A stretch of 64,000 nt of DNA from Echria macrotheca (Eukaryota > Ascomycota > Sordariomycetes > Sordariales > Schizotheciaceae). Positions 12,572-25,059 of this stretch are shown one piece after another. Position 1 is the stretch's first letter. Each line of letters opens with the position of its first letter. Location: positions 1 through 64,000 of the forward strand of contig MU839832.1 in assembly GCA_030411725.1 (NCBI GenBank), read 5' to 3'. The position numbers and the translations under genes are program-made. The notes under the pieces are model-generated. The model did no database searches and had not been told where the DNA came from. It saw nothing but the letters and a program-made list of their open reading frames with translations.

Positions 12572-13331
12572 CTTGGTGGCAGGTTGAGGCAAAGACGGCA
12601 GAGTGGCAATCGGCATCAGAAAAGGCCTCGGTGAGGCGCAGGAATGGGCGAAAACGAAAAGAAAACCAGACAGGCAGGAGTGCAGAAAAAAACAACGGAT
12701 CGATCGGGTCGCGCGAAACGTTCAGGGCGAACGAGGGCGTGGAAAGAGCGTACGGGTTCGGGGGGGATGGAAAGGAGGAGATGGGAAGAACTGGGTCTGC
12801 TGCGAAGACTGCGAGTTGACCAAGGAGGGCCATTTCGAAGATTGAAGCAGTGCGCTAACCCGTTTCGGCGGGAAGCGAACGGCAGGGATCCATCTTACTA
12901 GCAAATCCCCGCCAAGCAATCACTATGCACTTGGCCGTCATCTTGCACGTGGAGGGGTTTCGTCCCAACATGTCGGGAGCAGAGTGAACGTGGAATATTT
13001 TACGTTTTACAATTCAGTCAAATTCAGAGGAAAAGGGCTAGTTTTCACTGACTAAATGGCCAAGAAGCGCCGGATGGTCATGTCTATTCTTAAAAAGAGG
13101 GCCGAGTTTCACGACAGGGGACAGTGACGCGTTCTACCGTGGGATCCACTCGCAGACCCAGCAGTGGGGTTGGAGCGTTGCTTTTCCCAATTCACAATTC
13201 ACGACCCCTCGATGTCCCTCTGCAGCAGCACCCAGTCACAACACAACCGCCTCGACATCCTCTGAAGAGATGCTTCTTTTCTTTACATCGCACAACCTGA
13301 CAATAACCTGCAGGTAGCTGCAACCGCCACG
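12572..13331. promoter_or_regulatory. divergent promoter region of BRE1 and BDP1
   Basis: A 760-bp interval separates two divergently transcribed genes, so both promoters must lie here or overlap. No TATA box is obvious; the BDP1 leader is CA/TC-rich. Purine-rich sequence lies near the BRE1 start (about 12640-12800). No specific factor sites are claimed. Confidence 0.5.
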
Positions 13332-15242
13332 ATGAGTACTATGCTCAACAAGGGCCTCAAATTGGGGGCCCTCGTCAAACCCAAAATCGTTCGACGAAAT
13401 GGCACGCAGAATGCCGAACGTCCCTCGCAGACTCCAGCTCCTACGGCCTCGCAACCTCCGGCCCCAAGTGCATCCCCAGCACGATCAGTTTCTGCGCAGA
13501 GCCCCCGAGCCCCCGTCGCGGCACCGGTCGCGGAACCGCAAACCCCCAGCCGTACGAGTCGGTCGACATCGCAGAAAACGCCCGAGAAGAGCCCCGCCGT
13601 CCGTCCTCCCTCGAGATCAAGAGCCTCACCCCGTGAGCTAGCCGTGACGCCTCAGAGAGAGCCAGCACCCGCAATAAGACGAGAGCCGACCCCGCCTGTC
13701 GCCAGACCAGGCCGGGGCCCCTCGACAGAAACCCCATCAACAGCCCCCGAGCCGACGCCAGCGGCAACCGTCGCCAAAACCACCCCTAAAACTACTAGGA
13801 CCCGTCGAGCGTCCGATTCCGCGTCAGCGAGTGAAGCGCCCCCGCAGCCCAGTCCAGCGAGGGGCCGGACTCGGAAATCGGCAGCACCAGCGGCCCCGGA
13901 AAATGTCGCGCAGGTCGAGGCACCACAGCCCGATAATGCTACAAATGAGCAACCTCCAGTCGCGGCTCCCAGACCATCGTTGCCTCAGGCCGAACAGCCC
14001 TCTGCTGCTTCGAGCTCCGCTGCTCCGAGGAGGAAACCCAGGGCAAGAATAGCTGAGCCGGAGGAAGGTCAGCCAGAGGACGGTCTCGCTGAGCAAGCTA
14101 ATGGCGCCGCCGCTGCTCCCGCACCGGCGAAAAAACCTCGAGCGAGAATACGAGCTGCCCCTCTGCCCGGTGAGGAAGGTCATCAAACTGCCGCAGAAAA
14201 ACGGGCTGCGGCGGGTGCCCCCAAACGAACAAGGAAACGCAGGCTTGCCGCCGCAGAGGGTGAAGAAGCGCCGGAGGGCGAGGTCGTCGACGAGGCGGCA
14301 GACCCGCGGCCCCGTAAAAGGGCAGCAAAACAGCGCGAGCGCGAATCGACGCCCGAGGGTGCAGAGAATGTCGAGATCGACATCAACCAGGTTAAGATGG
14401 CCGACCTGATCAAGGACATGCGGGTGGGAAAGAAATTCAGCCTTCACGACGAGCTTATGAAGCGCGAGCGACTGAAGCGCCAGAAATCCAAGAGCAAAAG
14501 CCAGCCAGGAGGGGAGGAGGACGCGGCAGCCGAGGCAAGGGAAGAAGACGGCGCGGCAGCTGGTGAAGCACCTCCCGCGCAGCAGGCAGGCGCCGCCCTA
14601 GCAGGCGTCACCTACCAGCTGGTCAACGGCGAGATCGTAGTCGACCAGCGCTCCCTAACCCTCGACCGCCACGCGCGCGGCGAGCAGGAGCGCAACGCGA
14701 TGGAAGAGCGAGAGGAGAATGAATTTACGCACCACACAACCTCGGCAACCTACCTCCGCCGCAACATGCGGCCCGGCTCGTGGACCGACGAGGAGACGGA
14801 CAAATTCTTCTGGGCCCTCTCCATGTTCGGCACAGACTTTGAGACCATCGCCAAAATGTTCCCCGGCAAGGCGCGCCGGCATATCAAGCTCAAGTTCAAC
14901 CGCGAGGAGCGCGGGTCTCCGCAACGCATCCAGGAGGCGCTAGTCGGCCAGAAGACGGTGGGTATGGACATGGATGAGTACAAGAAACATACGGGGGCCG
15001 AGTACGAGACTGCCGAGGCGATTTATGCGGAACAAAAGAAGGCCGAGGAGGAGTTTGAGGCGAGGCAGAGGGCGCTGTTGGAGGAGAAGGAGGCCGAGGC
15101 GAAGAGGAGGAGGGACGAACTTTTTGCGAATCTGAATGGGGCGGCTGGCGGTGATGGGAATAATCGGAATGGGGAGGATGGTGCGAACGCGCCCAAGAAG
15201 AGGGGACGGGGGAAGAAGAAGCGGGCTGAGGTTACTTGGTAA
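13332..15242 (+). CDS. BDP1: TFIIIB subunit B'' (Bdp1)
   Basis: Intronless, 636 residues. Bdp1 joins TBP and Brf1 in TFIIIB to recruit RNA polymerase III to tRNA and 5S genes. The first 330 residues are Pro/Ala/Ser/Arg-rich and probably disordered. The conserved core includes INQVKMADLIKDMRVGKK (about 352-370), VDQRSLTLDR, then the extended SANT/Myb domain at about 480-530: GSWTDEETDKFFWALSMFG and TIAKMFPGKARRHIKLKF. Residues after 560 form a charged helix with many E/K/A, ending in a KKRGRGKKKRAEV nuclear-localisation-like tail. The start MSTMLNKGLKLGALVKPKI matches the short conserved N-terminal motif of fungal homologues (recalled). A second in-frame ATG lies three codons on. Family assignment rests on the SANT domain and the flanking block. 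Confidence 0.93.
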   Translation: MSTMLNKGLKLGALVKPKIVRRNGTQNAERPSQTPAPTASQPPAPSASPARSVSAQSPRAPVAAPVAEPQTPSRTSRSTSQKTPEKSPAVRPPSRSRASPRELAVTPQREPAPAIRREPTPPVARPGRGPSTETPSTAPEPTPAATVAKTTPKTTRTRRASDSASASEAPPQPSPARGRTRKSAAPAAPENVAQVEAPQPDNATNEQPPVAAPRPSLPQAEQPSAASSSAAPRRKPRARIAEPEEGQPEDGLAEQANGAAAAPAPAKKPRARIRAAPLPGEEGHQTAAEKRAAAGAPKRTRKRRLAAAEGEEAPEGEVVDEAADPRPRKRAAKQRERESTPEGAENVEIDINQVKMADLIKDMRVGKKFSLHDELMKRERLKRQKSKSKSQPGGEEDAAAEAREEDGAAAGEAPPAQQAGAALAGVTYQLVNGEIVVDQRSLTLDRHARGEQERNAMEEREENEFTHHTTSATYLRRNMRPGSWTDEETDKFFWALSMFGTDFETIAKMFPGKARRHIKLKFNREERGSPQRIQEALVGQKTVGMDMDEYKKHTGAEYETAEAIYAEQKKAEEEFEARQRALLEEKEAEAKRRRDELFANLNGAAGGDGNNRNGEDGANAPKKRGRGKKKRAEVTW

Positions 15243-16142
15243 CTTTCTTTGCTTCTTTCTTTTTCTGCTCCCCCCTTTGGAAGGAGGATAGGATGTGACG
15301 GGTTATACGTTTCGCTGCCTTCCGCGATTTTTTTGCAGTTGTGGTTTTTTTACACTCTACTTGTCCTTTCCAACAGTGGAAAAGACTAGAAGAGCTGGTG
15401 CTCGTAGACGAGATGAGATATGTCTTCACCGTCAGCGATTCAGCGAGGTCCGAGAACCATATAGACTCAAAGACATGGGGCAGGGAAAGACAAGGGGGAG
15501 GACACGGAAGACAGGGCTCGGTGTTACGGGGTCTGTATGATATCATGATACCCTTTTCTACGGTAGACGGGGAAGTTAACCAACGGCGAATGGGGTTTAC
15601 CCACATTCGTAGTCCGTTTAGATTCGCAATGCTTTGCTTCACATTCACAAGACATACCTTGGTCATGTCCTACGCAATCAACGAACAGTAGTGAAAACGA
15701 ATCATGTCTTGGTGTTCTAGCCATAAGAAGGACGAAAAGACATCAGCTTCATCGTGATTTTTTGGGTTCCTAGCCACCACCCACAACTCCGCCCTGCTCC
15801 TTTCTCCCCTCAGGCCCCAACGTCTGGCTCAGTATAGTCATGTTCAGTGTCATATACTGGCCCCAATTCCACGAAACACCGTCTTCACTGACTCAACCAT
15901 GTTCGTCCCGAAATCAACTACTCCCTGCCAGTTCCACCACCCTGCGGCCGTCGTGAGACAGGTGGGAAACCATAACCATAAAGGGAAAGGAACCACGAGC
16001 TTGTTCGTAAACCGAAACTACCGCGCACCGTCTTCATGCCCTGTCATGCAGGTGAGCAACCATCCAGCCGCCCAAACCCAAGGCAGTAACAAATCAATCG
16101 CAGCCCGCCCGTATCCATAGCCAGATCAATCCAAGCACCCGA
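15243..16142. other. convergent 3' intergenic region, BDP1 and RAD23
   Basis: 900 bases between two converging stop codons, with T-rich stretches just after BDP1. No coding or RNA-gene signal is seen. Confidence 0.6.
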
Positions 16143-17784
16143 TTACTGCGAGTTCCCCGCATCGTCATCGTCGGGCTGGTCAAAGAGGAAGTTGGCAGCA
16201 AGCTCCTCGTTCTTGTCGCAGGCAAAGTACGCCTGGATCGCTTGATCTTGCGTAAAGCCCAGGCGAACCAGGCGCTCGATCGCGTCGCGCTCCTCTTCGG
16301 TGACACTAATCTGATGAGCCCCAGGAGGCAGCGGCGCATCGTCATCTGCGCCTGTCTCGCCGAGCAAGCTGAGGAACTGTTCCGGATTGCTCGAAATCAG
16401 CTGAGCAAGCTGAGGATTTCCAGCGCTCAGTTGCGTCAGGATAGGCTCCAACATGGCTGGTTGCTGCTGGACAACCTGGCGGAGCTGCTGGAACTGGGCG
16501 TTGTGCCTAAGGAAATCCAGGTTCCCCAAGCTCTGCTGAGGCCCTGACGGGTCAGCAGCCGCGGCAACTGCGGCAGCAGCAGCAGCAGAGGCCCCACGTG
16601 CGCCCGAGCCAGAGCGCCCCTGTTGAGCAGCGAGATCGAATAGGTTGACGTCGCCGTCATCGTCAACGCCGGCACCAGCACCGGGCGACGCGGCAGCCTG
16701 GGGAGCAGCACTCTGACGAGCGGCAGGAGCCGGGGGCTGGAGGTTCTCCGGAATTCCCTGATCATCCATGTTAGCTCGTCTCACAACGATAGTTCAGGCA
16801 TGACGAACAGTCAGGAGATACTCCACGGCGCGCTCAGGGTTGAAAAACGCGGCACGCATGGCAGCGTCAATCTGTGATCTCTCAAAACCCATCGCCTCCA
16901 TATTCGCAATAGCCTCCGCACGCTGCTCGCCGACTGCGAGCGCATTGGGATCAAGGGCGGAGCCGGGAGCATCGGCGGGAACCGTCCGTGATGGCGGGGT
17001 AGGTGTGGCCGGGGCGGCAGCGGCAGCCGTCGCGGACTGAGCCGGGGCCGCCGGAGGCGCGGGCGTAGCGGTCGACGCAGGAGCAGGCGTCGAAACCGAA
17101 GCGGAAGAAGACTCGGCAGCAGGCGCGGCTGGGGGTGCTTTCGGCTGTTTTGGGGGTTCGATTTAGCATTCCATGCTTATTTCGCAACTCCAAGTCGAGT
17201 GCACGAGCACACCGTACCTTGTTAACTACGCAGACAACGAACCCCTTCTCCTCGATCTTGTATGACTCGACCGTCTCCTCATCCTTGAGAATTTTTCCTT
17301 GTTTCCGGTTAGTCTGTCGCTCGGGGTGAAGCTGGAGCCAAAGCTCTAGCTAGTGCACCTACCGGAATAGATGAGCTTCTGGTGCTTCGGGTCCCACCCA
17401 CGCTCCTCGAAGAGCTTGGCCTTCACAGCCGATACCTGCGGAAGGGTCAGCTCCGAGCTAGAGAGTGCAAAAGCTTCGAGTAGAAGGCCTCCCGAGCTCC
17501 GACGGTGCGCGATGATGACGATGGCGGAGCCCAAGCATCACAAAATGGCGGCGGGGATCGGAGGCGAGGACGATGAGGGGTAACCCACGAGTTCTGTCGG
17601 CTCGACCTCGACTGTGAATTTCTGCTGCTTCAGATCCTAGAATATGGAAACCAGTCAGTATGGGGAAATGACTCGGAACGCTCCGACAAGCCGCGACGAG
17701 AAGAGAGCAGCAATGGACGAGGGCAAGAGGCGGCAGGACGCTTCGGGCTGCGGGGACGAGACCGACCTTGAACGTTATCTTCAT
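16143..17784 (-). CDS. RAD23: Rad23 UV-excision repair / proteasome shuttle
   Basis: UBL-UBA adaptor that binds Rad4/XPC in nucleotide-excision repair and carries ubiquitinated proteins to the proteasome. Exons (reverse): 17784-17767, 17636-17589, 17435-17363, 17297-17218, 17144-16809, 16757-16143; 389 residues versus 398 in yeast. UBL at 1-73 begins MKITFKDLKQQKFTVEVEPTE and includes HQKLIYSGKILKDEETV. UBA1 is about 147-187 (MEAMGF...NPERAVEYLLTGIP), the XPC/Rad4-binding (STI1-like) region 260-315 (LDFLRHNAQFQQLR...NPQLAQLISSNPEQFL), and UBA2 about 338-380 (AIERLVRLGF...AANFLFDQ). Ala/Pro linkers join them. Four introns interrupt the UBL domain alone and a fifth lies at the UBA1 edge; all junctions keep frame, with standard GTNNGN donors. 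Confidence 0.96.
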
Positions 17785-18512
17785 CTTGGGCGAATGATGC
17801 AACAGACGGATGCTGAGTGTGTCGAAAGTAGAATGTGTTGTTTTTTCGGAAAGGCTGCAGAGATGGGGGAAGACCAGGAAAAAGGTCCGAGGCTGCAGAA
17901 GGAGGAGTGGATGGGTTGCAACTGAGCGTGGTTCTGTGGCGAAAGGCAGCCGCGCTTGAAGAAGTCTGTCTGGAGGCAGGTGGTGAGGCGGAGAATTGGA
18001 GAGCTGCGCGGCAGTGTGCCGCCTGGCCTGCCCCACCTTCGCTTGTTATGGTCAGCCTCACCTTGGTGTTCCAACACCACCAGCTCTTTTATTAATTTCG
18101 AGATATGATCGGATGCCTGGAGAATATTCGTGCAGATTCAAAACGGTCTGGAATCTTTGTTCTTGTCATGCAGGGCGACATATCAGAGACGGCCGAGGAG
18201 AAAAGACGGATCTAATTGATTCTACTACTTTTGAGAATCTCCAACCCGCCCAACCATTTCTCATCGTAACCTTCCGTCATCAAAGTCATTCCGCGGCCTA
18301 CGAGACAACGCCGCGCTAAGGTATCATAAAATGGTATCAGTCCCACAAAACCCCAAACCCGTGAGAAACAGATAGCCACCGCCCCTCGGTAGGGTCCCCA
18401 ACACCGATCGTGACAAAGAAAAACTCTAGCCGTAATCATCATGCGCCTGTTGGCTTATATTCCATTCCCAAATCAAATGACGAAAGTGACCGACCATCTC
18501 GTCACGTCATTA
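17785..18512. other. intergenic region upstream of RAD23
   Basis: 728 bases holding the RAD23 promoter/leader and the 3' region of the next gene on the same strand. No separate gene is supported. Confidence 0.55.
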
Positions 18513-19988
18513 TCACAACGGTCCGCCCCGAGTGCGTGTCTCATCCCCATGTGATGACCTAATCTTTCGGTTATTGTATCCTGAAAGACTCATCCGAGAG
18601 CCGGCACTCAAGATCCAATCCGGTATTGGTGGTATCGGTGGCGTCATTTTCCGCTCCGTGCCTTCCCCTGCTACCTGAAGCTCGTCCTCCGATTCTTCCG
18701 GGAGCTCCGGAGAGCTACTATCCGGCCTCCGGGGAAACGAGTCGAATGAACCCTGGCGGCTCAGCGGGCTTGGGACCGCCGGCAGACTACCACTTCTCAT
18801 GCGTGTGAGGGTACGGATGCTCGCCCTGTCCGATAGGATCTGGCCGCCATTGGGAGCGGCCACAACAATGGTGCCCGGTGTTGCGGTCGGCGGGGGTGTT
18901 GGTGAGTCGGATCGGAAAAGAGGGTGGATATGAGATTCACTATGTGTCGATTGCTGCGTGAGAGGTCGACTTGCGGTCCCGGAGCCGGCTGGGCCCGGGC
19001 TGTAGCTGCGGCTTCGTCGTCTGGTGCGTGGCGGTTCCAGATCTAAAGCGTTAGCAGGACTGGGGCTCCTGCTCGTGATAGGACTGGCGGGGATGGTCTC
19101 GAGGAACCTTCCGAGCGGCGGAGGCGATGACTGCAAGACGGTTTGTCTGTTTTGCGGATCCACGGCAGACGTATCCCACGAGTCAAATCCGTCTTCCGCC
19201 GGGCTTTGTCGATGGTCGTGCAGCTTTTCTGTGTCCACGGATATCGGCCTCCGCGGTGAACGTTGGCTCGCCGGAAGCAACCGCGTCTTGGACGAAATAG
19301 GCCGAACGACGCTGGAGAGAGACGACCGGAAAGAACTCATGGTTTCAGAGGCAGAGCGAACGTCACTGGAGCCTGGCGGGTACCTCGAGTCCAACGACGT
19401 GTTTCTAGGGATGTTCGTTCCATAAGGGTTAGTTTGGTGGTAGCCAATGGACTTGACTTCGCGGTGCTCGGCCGACTGGTTGCCTTCCTCGGTTGTATCG
19501 ACAGAGGAACGGCCATTGCTGACGCCTTGGAACCTGCCGACGACAAAGTGGAAAACAAGAAAGACGAGCTGGGTAGCAAAGGCAAGACCCAAAGTCACCG
19601 AAGCACCGACCAAAAAGTTGGTTATCCGGGAGCCAAGGATGGTGCTGGGAAGCTCCGAGGTGGCGTTGCTGAGGCAGACCAGACTTGAAACCGACACGGC
19701 GGCAGCAACAGCGCATAGGAATAGCCCGACACCGAAACAGACACCATTGATGCTCTTTATCCGGGCCAGCCAGGGCCATGTCCACAGATGTGAGCCGACA
19801 AGACCAGCCAAAGCGACAAGCACCGAGACTTCCAAGATGGCAGCAATGATAGCCGTGATCCGAGTGGAAGAGTTGGGAATTGTGTCGGCCAGCGAATGGG
19901 CCAGGATGATATGAATCACCAGGATTGCTGTGGTTGGGAGAAGCGTGAGGGCTCCCAGCCCTGCCGGGAGCAACCGCGGGATCGCCAT
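18513..19988 (-). CDS. conserved-looking four-helix membrane protein
   Basis: Intronless frame of 491 residues; family not recognised. The first 150 residues contain four hydrophobic segments, about 6-29, 43-68, 79-105 and 120-149, giving a compact tetraspan layout with short loops. The remaining 340 residues are hydrophilic and rich in Ser, Pro, Arg and Thr, with many SP/TP and RxxS-like sites, so a cytosolic regulated tail is likely (inference). The layout resembles fungal plasma-membrane tetraspan proteins (MARVEL or SUR7-like), but I see no diagnostic motif. The start MAIPRLLPAGLGALTLLP places the first helix at the very N-terminus without a separate signal peptide. Coding status is supported by frame length, coherent topology and lack of a comparable frame on the other strand. 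Confidence 0.72.
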   Translation of the reverse strand: MAIPRLLPAGLGALTLLPTTAILVIHIILAHSLADTIPNSSTRITAIIAAILEVSVLVALAGLVGSHLWTWPWLARIKSINGVCFGVGLFLCAVAAAVSVSSLVCLSNATSELPSTILGSRITNFLVGASVTLGLAFATQLVFLVFHFVVGRFQGVSNGRSSVDTTEEGNQSAEHREVKSIGYHQTNPYGTNIPRNTSLDSRYPPGSSDVRSASETMSSFRSSLSSVVRPISSKTRLLPASQRSPRRPISVDTEKLHDHRQSPAEDGFDSWDTSAVDPQNRQTVLQSSPPPLGRFLETIPASPITSRSPSPANALDLEPPRTRRRSRSYSPGPAGSGTASRPLTQQSTHSESHIHPLFRSDSPTPPPTATPGTIVVAAPNGGQILSDRASIRTLTRMRSGSLPAVPSPLSRQGSFDSFPRRPDSSSPELPEESEDELQVAGEGTERKMTPPIPPIPDWILSAGSRMSLSGYNNRKIRSSHGDETRTRGGPL

Positions 19989-22900
19989 GATCCCGCAGAA
20001 CGAGGCCAGTGAAGAAGATAGAAGGACCCGGGTGAGGTTTGTGGGTGAGAATCAGGGTCTCGAGGTATACGGCCGAGGACCGGGATTTGGTGCTTGATCA
20101 GCAAGCGCCGTGTGCAACGGTCCAGGAGAGAGTTGGTCAAACGACGGCCGGATCGCGGGCCGCTCCTCGATCTGGTGATTCCAATCGGCCGTTTGCGTAG
20201 CGTGAGAGGGGTCTCGCAGAGACCGAGATACGCAAAATGCAAGTCTCCAGCTTGCCCTCGAGCGGCCGTGGGTGTTGTGAGCTTGCCCCCTTGGCAGAGA
20301 CGCCTGAGGGGAGGTCGTTGAGCAGGAAACGCGCTGCCTTCGGTCGAGAAAAGCCTCAGAGCTGACCGGGGACGACTAGGTAGAGATGGTGGAGTCGAGT
20401 GATGGCGGCACGAGCTTGCCTGGAAGAGAGCGTTGCGGCAGAATAGACCGAGACGAGAGAACCCGGTTGGTGAGGCGCGGTTTACCAGCCGTGTTGGTCC
20501 GAGCAGGACGCTTGGCCTGTGGTGTAGAATCTGGAGATGGGTAGAGACAACGAAACCGGGCACAGCACCAGGGTTTCGATAAAACGATTGGAGGTTGTCG
20601 TCTTGACCAGGAGAACCGACAGAACGAAGGAAGGATGGCCGAGGCCGTGGTTTCACCTGTGACGGACCGCGGTCGTGACGAAGAGTGCCGTCGTGTGGGA
20701 GCAGACAAGATGGTGCAAGATGATTGGGGGCGGCCGTTTTTTCAGGGCAGCAGCCAAAGCAGGAAACGAATGAGGCGGCTCTGGATCAATAAGAGACGGG
20801 GAAAAAGCAGAAAGAACGAAAGACGGTGGAGTCGCGGACGGCAGCCAAACGAGCGACGCGGGCTGGTCGGCTAAATGTACGACCAGGTCGACACGGCGCA
20901 CTCAGGATGGCCCGGCTGCGAAGACGCGTCGCGTGTGGAGGCCGCGGCCGGTTTGTTGTTGGGCCACGGCTGCAGCTTCGGATGCCGTGCGTCGATGCAA
21001 CGGCACCCCTGGTGGTGTGGTGTGGTGGTGTGGAGGCGCTCTCCACTGCAGGCATCTGGCTCGCTGTCTTGCGTGATGACGGGCTCCGCTCGGACCTCGT
21101 TGCGCCTTCCCTGTCCCCTGCCCCGGCATGCCAAGCCCTTCAGAAAAAGAAAAAGAACGATCTGAGGCTTCCTCCACCTGTGGCTGATGACGGGGTGCCG
21201 CCTCTGTTTCACCTCTTCGATGAGCCTTCCTCCACCCGCCGTAGTTTGATGAGCTTAAAAGACGGTCCGTTTCGCCCTCCAGTGCACGGGCAAACAACTG
21301 GAAAGACATTTCTTTGCTCTGCCAACTCGCGCTGTTTCTTCGCTTCTCTCCATCCAGACTACGGCCATCCTACCATACCCGGATACCTCAGGTCCTGCGC
21401 TACGCATACGGAATACAGGGAGACGAAACTGAGGCGCTCAAGGCGCGACCCACCTGGAAAAAGCCGCGATCCCACACGAAGGGCCGCTGGCGTGAGCGAG
21501 AATCGGCCTTTGTAGGAGCGGAAGGATCTCCCGTGGCCGCAAGAAGATGAGGTCGATGGCCATCGTATCTATCAACGGTGCAGAATGCGGAGTCAGCCTC
21601 AGCAGTATGTAACATTGACGTGGGGGGAGGGCCTATTGGCGATATCAAAATGGCGGTGTCGTCGACGAGGCTCTGCGACATTCTTGGACCCTTGGTGTTC
21701 ATTCCAGGTTTCCGTCGCTTTGGGAACCGAGTTCTAAATCCAGACGGCCGAGCTGCGTGGCGGTGGGTGCGGTGGAATTCAGGATGGGTCAGCTGCGATG
21801 CACGTGGAGAGTAAACATGGGACGAAACCAAACAAAATAAAGAGGTCTTGGGCCATCCAGAGCCATCCGGACCGTCCGAAAGGGGGCTCAAAGCGACAGG
21901 CCTTGCCGAGACGGGCATTTCGTCTTTGGCGCAAGTGTCGGCGGTGGAGCAGCATGGCAGTCCCTGCAATCCACCAGCTCTTGGCCTGATGAAACGTCGG
22001 GCTCACCATCGCGAGCTGAAGCTGACTGAGTGAGAGCCGGTCGGCCACGGTCCATGGCTGGCGGATGCAGGTACCGATGCGCCTTGGCGGTGTGGCGCTC
22101 GCCATCGACAAGCGAGAGACGTCCAGCTCGTCACCTCATAGGGCCGACCCACTCGGTTTCTTGCCAGCGACCAGGTACACTAAACCCAGCCAAGCCATGC
22201 GAAAGACACCGGCGGCCAAAAAAAGCATCTCAATATGGCATCATGTTCCCTCAGGACGCCGTAGGCAGAATATGTCCAAACCAGTCGCTGCCATCTGTGG
22301 GCGGCGCTTCGCCATATCGAGGGGTCGGAGATGGCAGAAAAATCTCTAAGACGGCCAACAGTTCGCTGTGCAGACTGATTGGCCAATGCTGTGCTTCGCC
22401 AGGCACGGCGCAGGGTCTGTGGACGACGTAATTCTGGACGGGAATTTGGATCCCCGGTACTCCAGCAAAGGGCGGAGGACGCGTCGTGCCCCGCGCTCAT
22501 TTCAGACGTGCAGCCAGAACAAGCCAGGTCCTTGTCACCGAGTTGCTGACACGCCGAGAGGAAACCTGGATGAGAAAAAAACCCGAGCCGTTCGGTGTCC
22601 CTGCGCGGCTGTGAATAACAGGTTTGTGTTATTGTGCAGACTTTGCCCGGAAATCGGATGACAGACTGACATTTTCAACCGCCTTCCAACTTTTCCTGGT
22701 CTGGTTGGCGTGCGCTAAAATGGCTTACATAAGGCTAGGATCCGATCAAACGGCCGCCAAGAAAGCCGACTGGTTCCGATCGGCCGATCGCCCTTGACAG
22801 CGGGGAAGTTTCAACCTCGTCGATCCGAACGGTCTTGAACTTGACTCGGGCTTGCCACGGCAACAGCAGTTCGACATCCACAATGTGGTGGAACTGGACA

Positions 22901-24246
22901 ACAAAGCTGAACGAGAGATTGTCTTTTCAGCTCTGGGAAATTCTTGATTTCTTGGAAACGGATCTTCGAACCGAATCCTCGGTACTTGGTAGGGATTTCG
23001 ATATCTCCTATTGACGACCTCTTTGGGTAGTTCACGATGTGCAATACATTCCGCCGGCGCAAAACAACAAACCATTCCTCTATTTTCGTTTGTTTACTAG
23101 GGTATTTGAATTTTCATGAGTCCCCTTGGCCGTGCTGGTCCACAAGCTGAGGGGCGGAGTTTTGCGTCTGGCCATTGCATATTCAACTCGAAAGGTGACG
23201 TCGCAACTTTCAACCCTGTTCCCAGCTTGTTTGCATGAACGGTATCCGCTCGAGATATTTCGGGGAAGAGAATGCCAAGTCGGTTCAGGGCATAATCACG
23301 CAGATATCTTGTCGAGAACATTCCGGCCTGATCTCATTGTCGCTGGAGGTCCTGGGTCAGGAAAAGGTCGCTCTGGGTGATGAGTTCGGACAGAATTGCC
23401 CGTTTGGTACTGTTGGTTTCCGTAACGACATTAGAATGCACTTCGAATTTCTGATGGGAGGAGGTTTCCTGCTATAGAACAAGGCTTATCCACGCAGAGT
23501 AAATCGGCTGCCCTGCAGACTCGTATTATCCGTATTGCCTCACCGAACAATACATTGTTCGGTCCGTCTCCGGGTCAGGCTGCTAGCTGCTGTGGCTGAG
23601 ACCTCCACAACCACGAGGGACAAGCTGAAGATGCTGATAGCTCCACCGTCTACACGTGTACTTGGTCTGCAATGTTGATTCTTCCGGTCTTATTGGTAAT
23701 TCCGGCCTCGGTCAAATCAGCGACGGCGTTGTCCCAGGTTCGGGTCATAATACAGCCCAGCCCGGGTCCTATCACAAATCCCAGCCGAGTTGCCTTGCAA
23801 ACCTTAGCTTCAGGTCTCCTAAGCTTTCGACCAGGGAAAAGGGGACTTTCTGCTCTGGTATCTTTGGGATAAGTATCAGATCAATAACTTGGGACTTAGT
23901 CTAGGGCCTAGCTTGTCTAAATACCATTGTAGTGTTGCTTTCCCTTTCTCTCATCCAAGACAAAGTAAACAAAGTTCAAGTCCCTCTGCGCTCAGTCGGC
24001 ATATTAGTTGACCTAAAACCCGAAAAATATCTTCCTTTCTCGCGGTATTATCTAGACGTAGCGCTCTGGATATACCTATCCAGGAGACAGGTATTGTGTA
24101 CCTAAGCAGCAACTTGCCATAGACAACTAGAGTCCCGGTCCGACAAAAAGAGAATGTCAAGTCCAACTTCACCACACGTCCCAGTATAAAAACATGGCCA
24201 GCAACAAAACCTCGGCGGCGAACAAATGTGACGACAATAAGACTCG

Positions 24247-24439
24247 GAATATCAACAAATGAGAATCAACCCATAAAAACCCACAAGATACCTAAGGTAT
24301 CCTCTTCCACCAATCCCATGGACCCAACACATTCCACTCATTTCAACAAATCATCTTCCAGAAACCGTCTAGGTACCTTATATATCTTCAGCAAAAGTGG
24401 CAATGCCATGATTCGAATATCAACAAATGAGAATCAACA
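24247..24439. repeat. short direct repeat pair
   Basis: A 23-base AT-rich word (AATATCAACAAATGAG followed by AATCAAC) occurs at about 24248-24270 and again at about 24417-24439. It could be a coincidental remnant of a local duplication; no function is evident. Confidence 0.7.
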
Positions 24440-25028
24440 ACAAAACTCCACACGACAAATCACCAGTTACTCCTCCCTCCATAATAAGCCCGACGCATCC
24501 CACCCATCCAAACAAAAAAGATAAATCAAAAAGTCCATGCATAAGATACAAGATAACCCAAATCCCAGCCCAACGAACGAACCGCCCGCCCAAAGCCCCA
24601 AAGCCAAGAAAAACCAGGTATTTCACCGCTTCGCACCCCACCCCACCCGTTCATTCTCATCCCCGTTGGGCGTTGGGTATGTATGCTCATGTCGGATCGG
24701 GCATCAACCATACATATCATCCCACACAGAAAGAGAGGTCCAGCCAGATAGGTACCCAAGGCAAGGAAATAGACACATAGACACATGCACACATGGGGAA
24801 GAATGGTGTATATAAGGCACCTACCTACGTACCTATTACCGTGCGAGCTGGGTAAGGTAAGATGGATGATGGACGAAGGATGGAGAGAATGGGATATGAC
24901 TGGTTCCAAGTCTCCGTGCCGTGCTGTGCCTTGCCGTGGCCAATAGAAACCAAAGGCTTGTTTTTGTCGTCCATATCTCTCACTCCCCCGTCCCCCCTCA
25001 GTCCAGTTTCATCCGTGTGAGATTCTCC

Positions 25029-25059
<31 letters not shown>

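Noticed and set aside
3599..15242. A resistance or biosynthetic gene cluster around the ABC exporter
   Set aside because: Neighbours are housekeeping genes (MRT4, SARAF-like, BRE1, BDP1) without biosynthetic enzymes or a pathway regulator.
20826..21515. 229-codon forward frame in the gene-poor block
   Set aside because: No domain or protein-like organisation; many overlapping frames exist on both strands.
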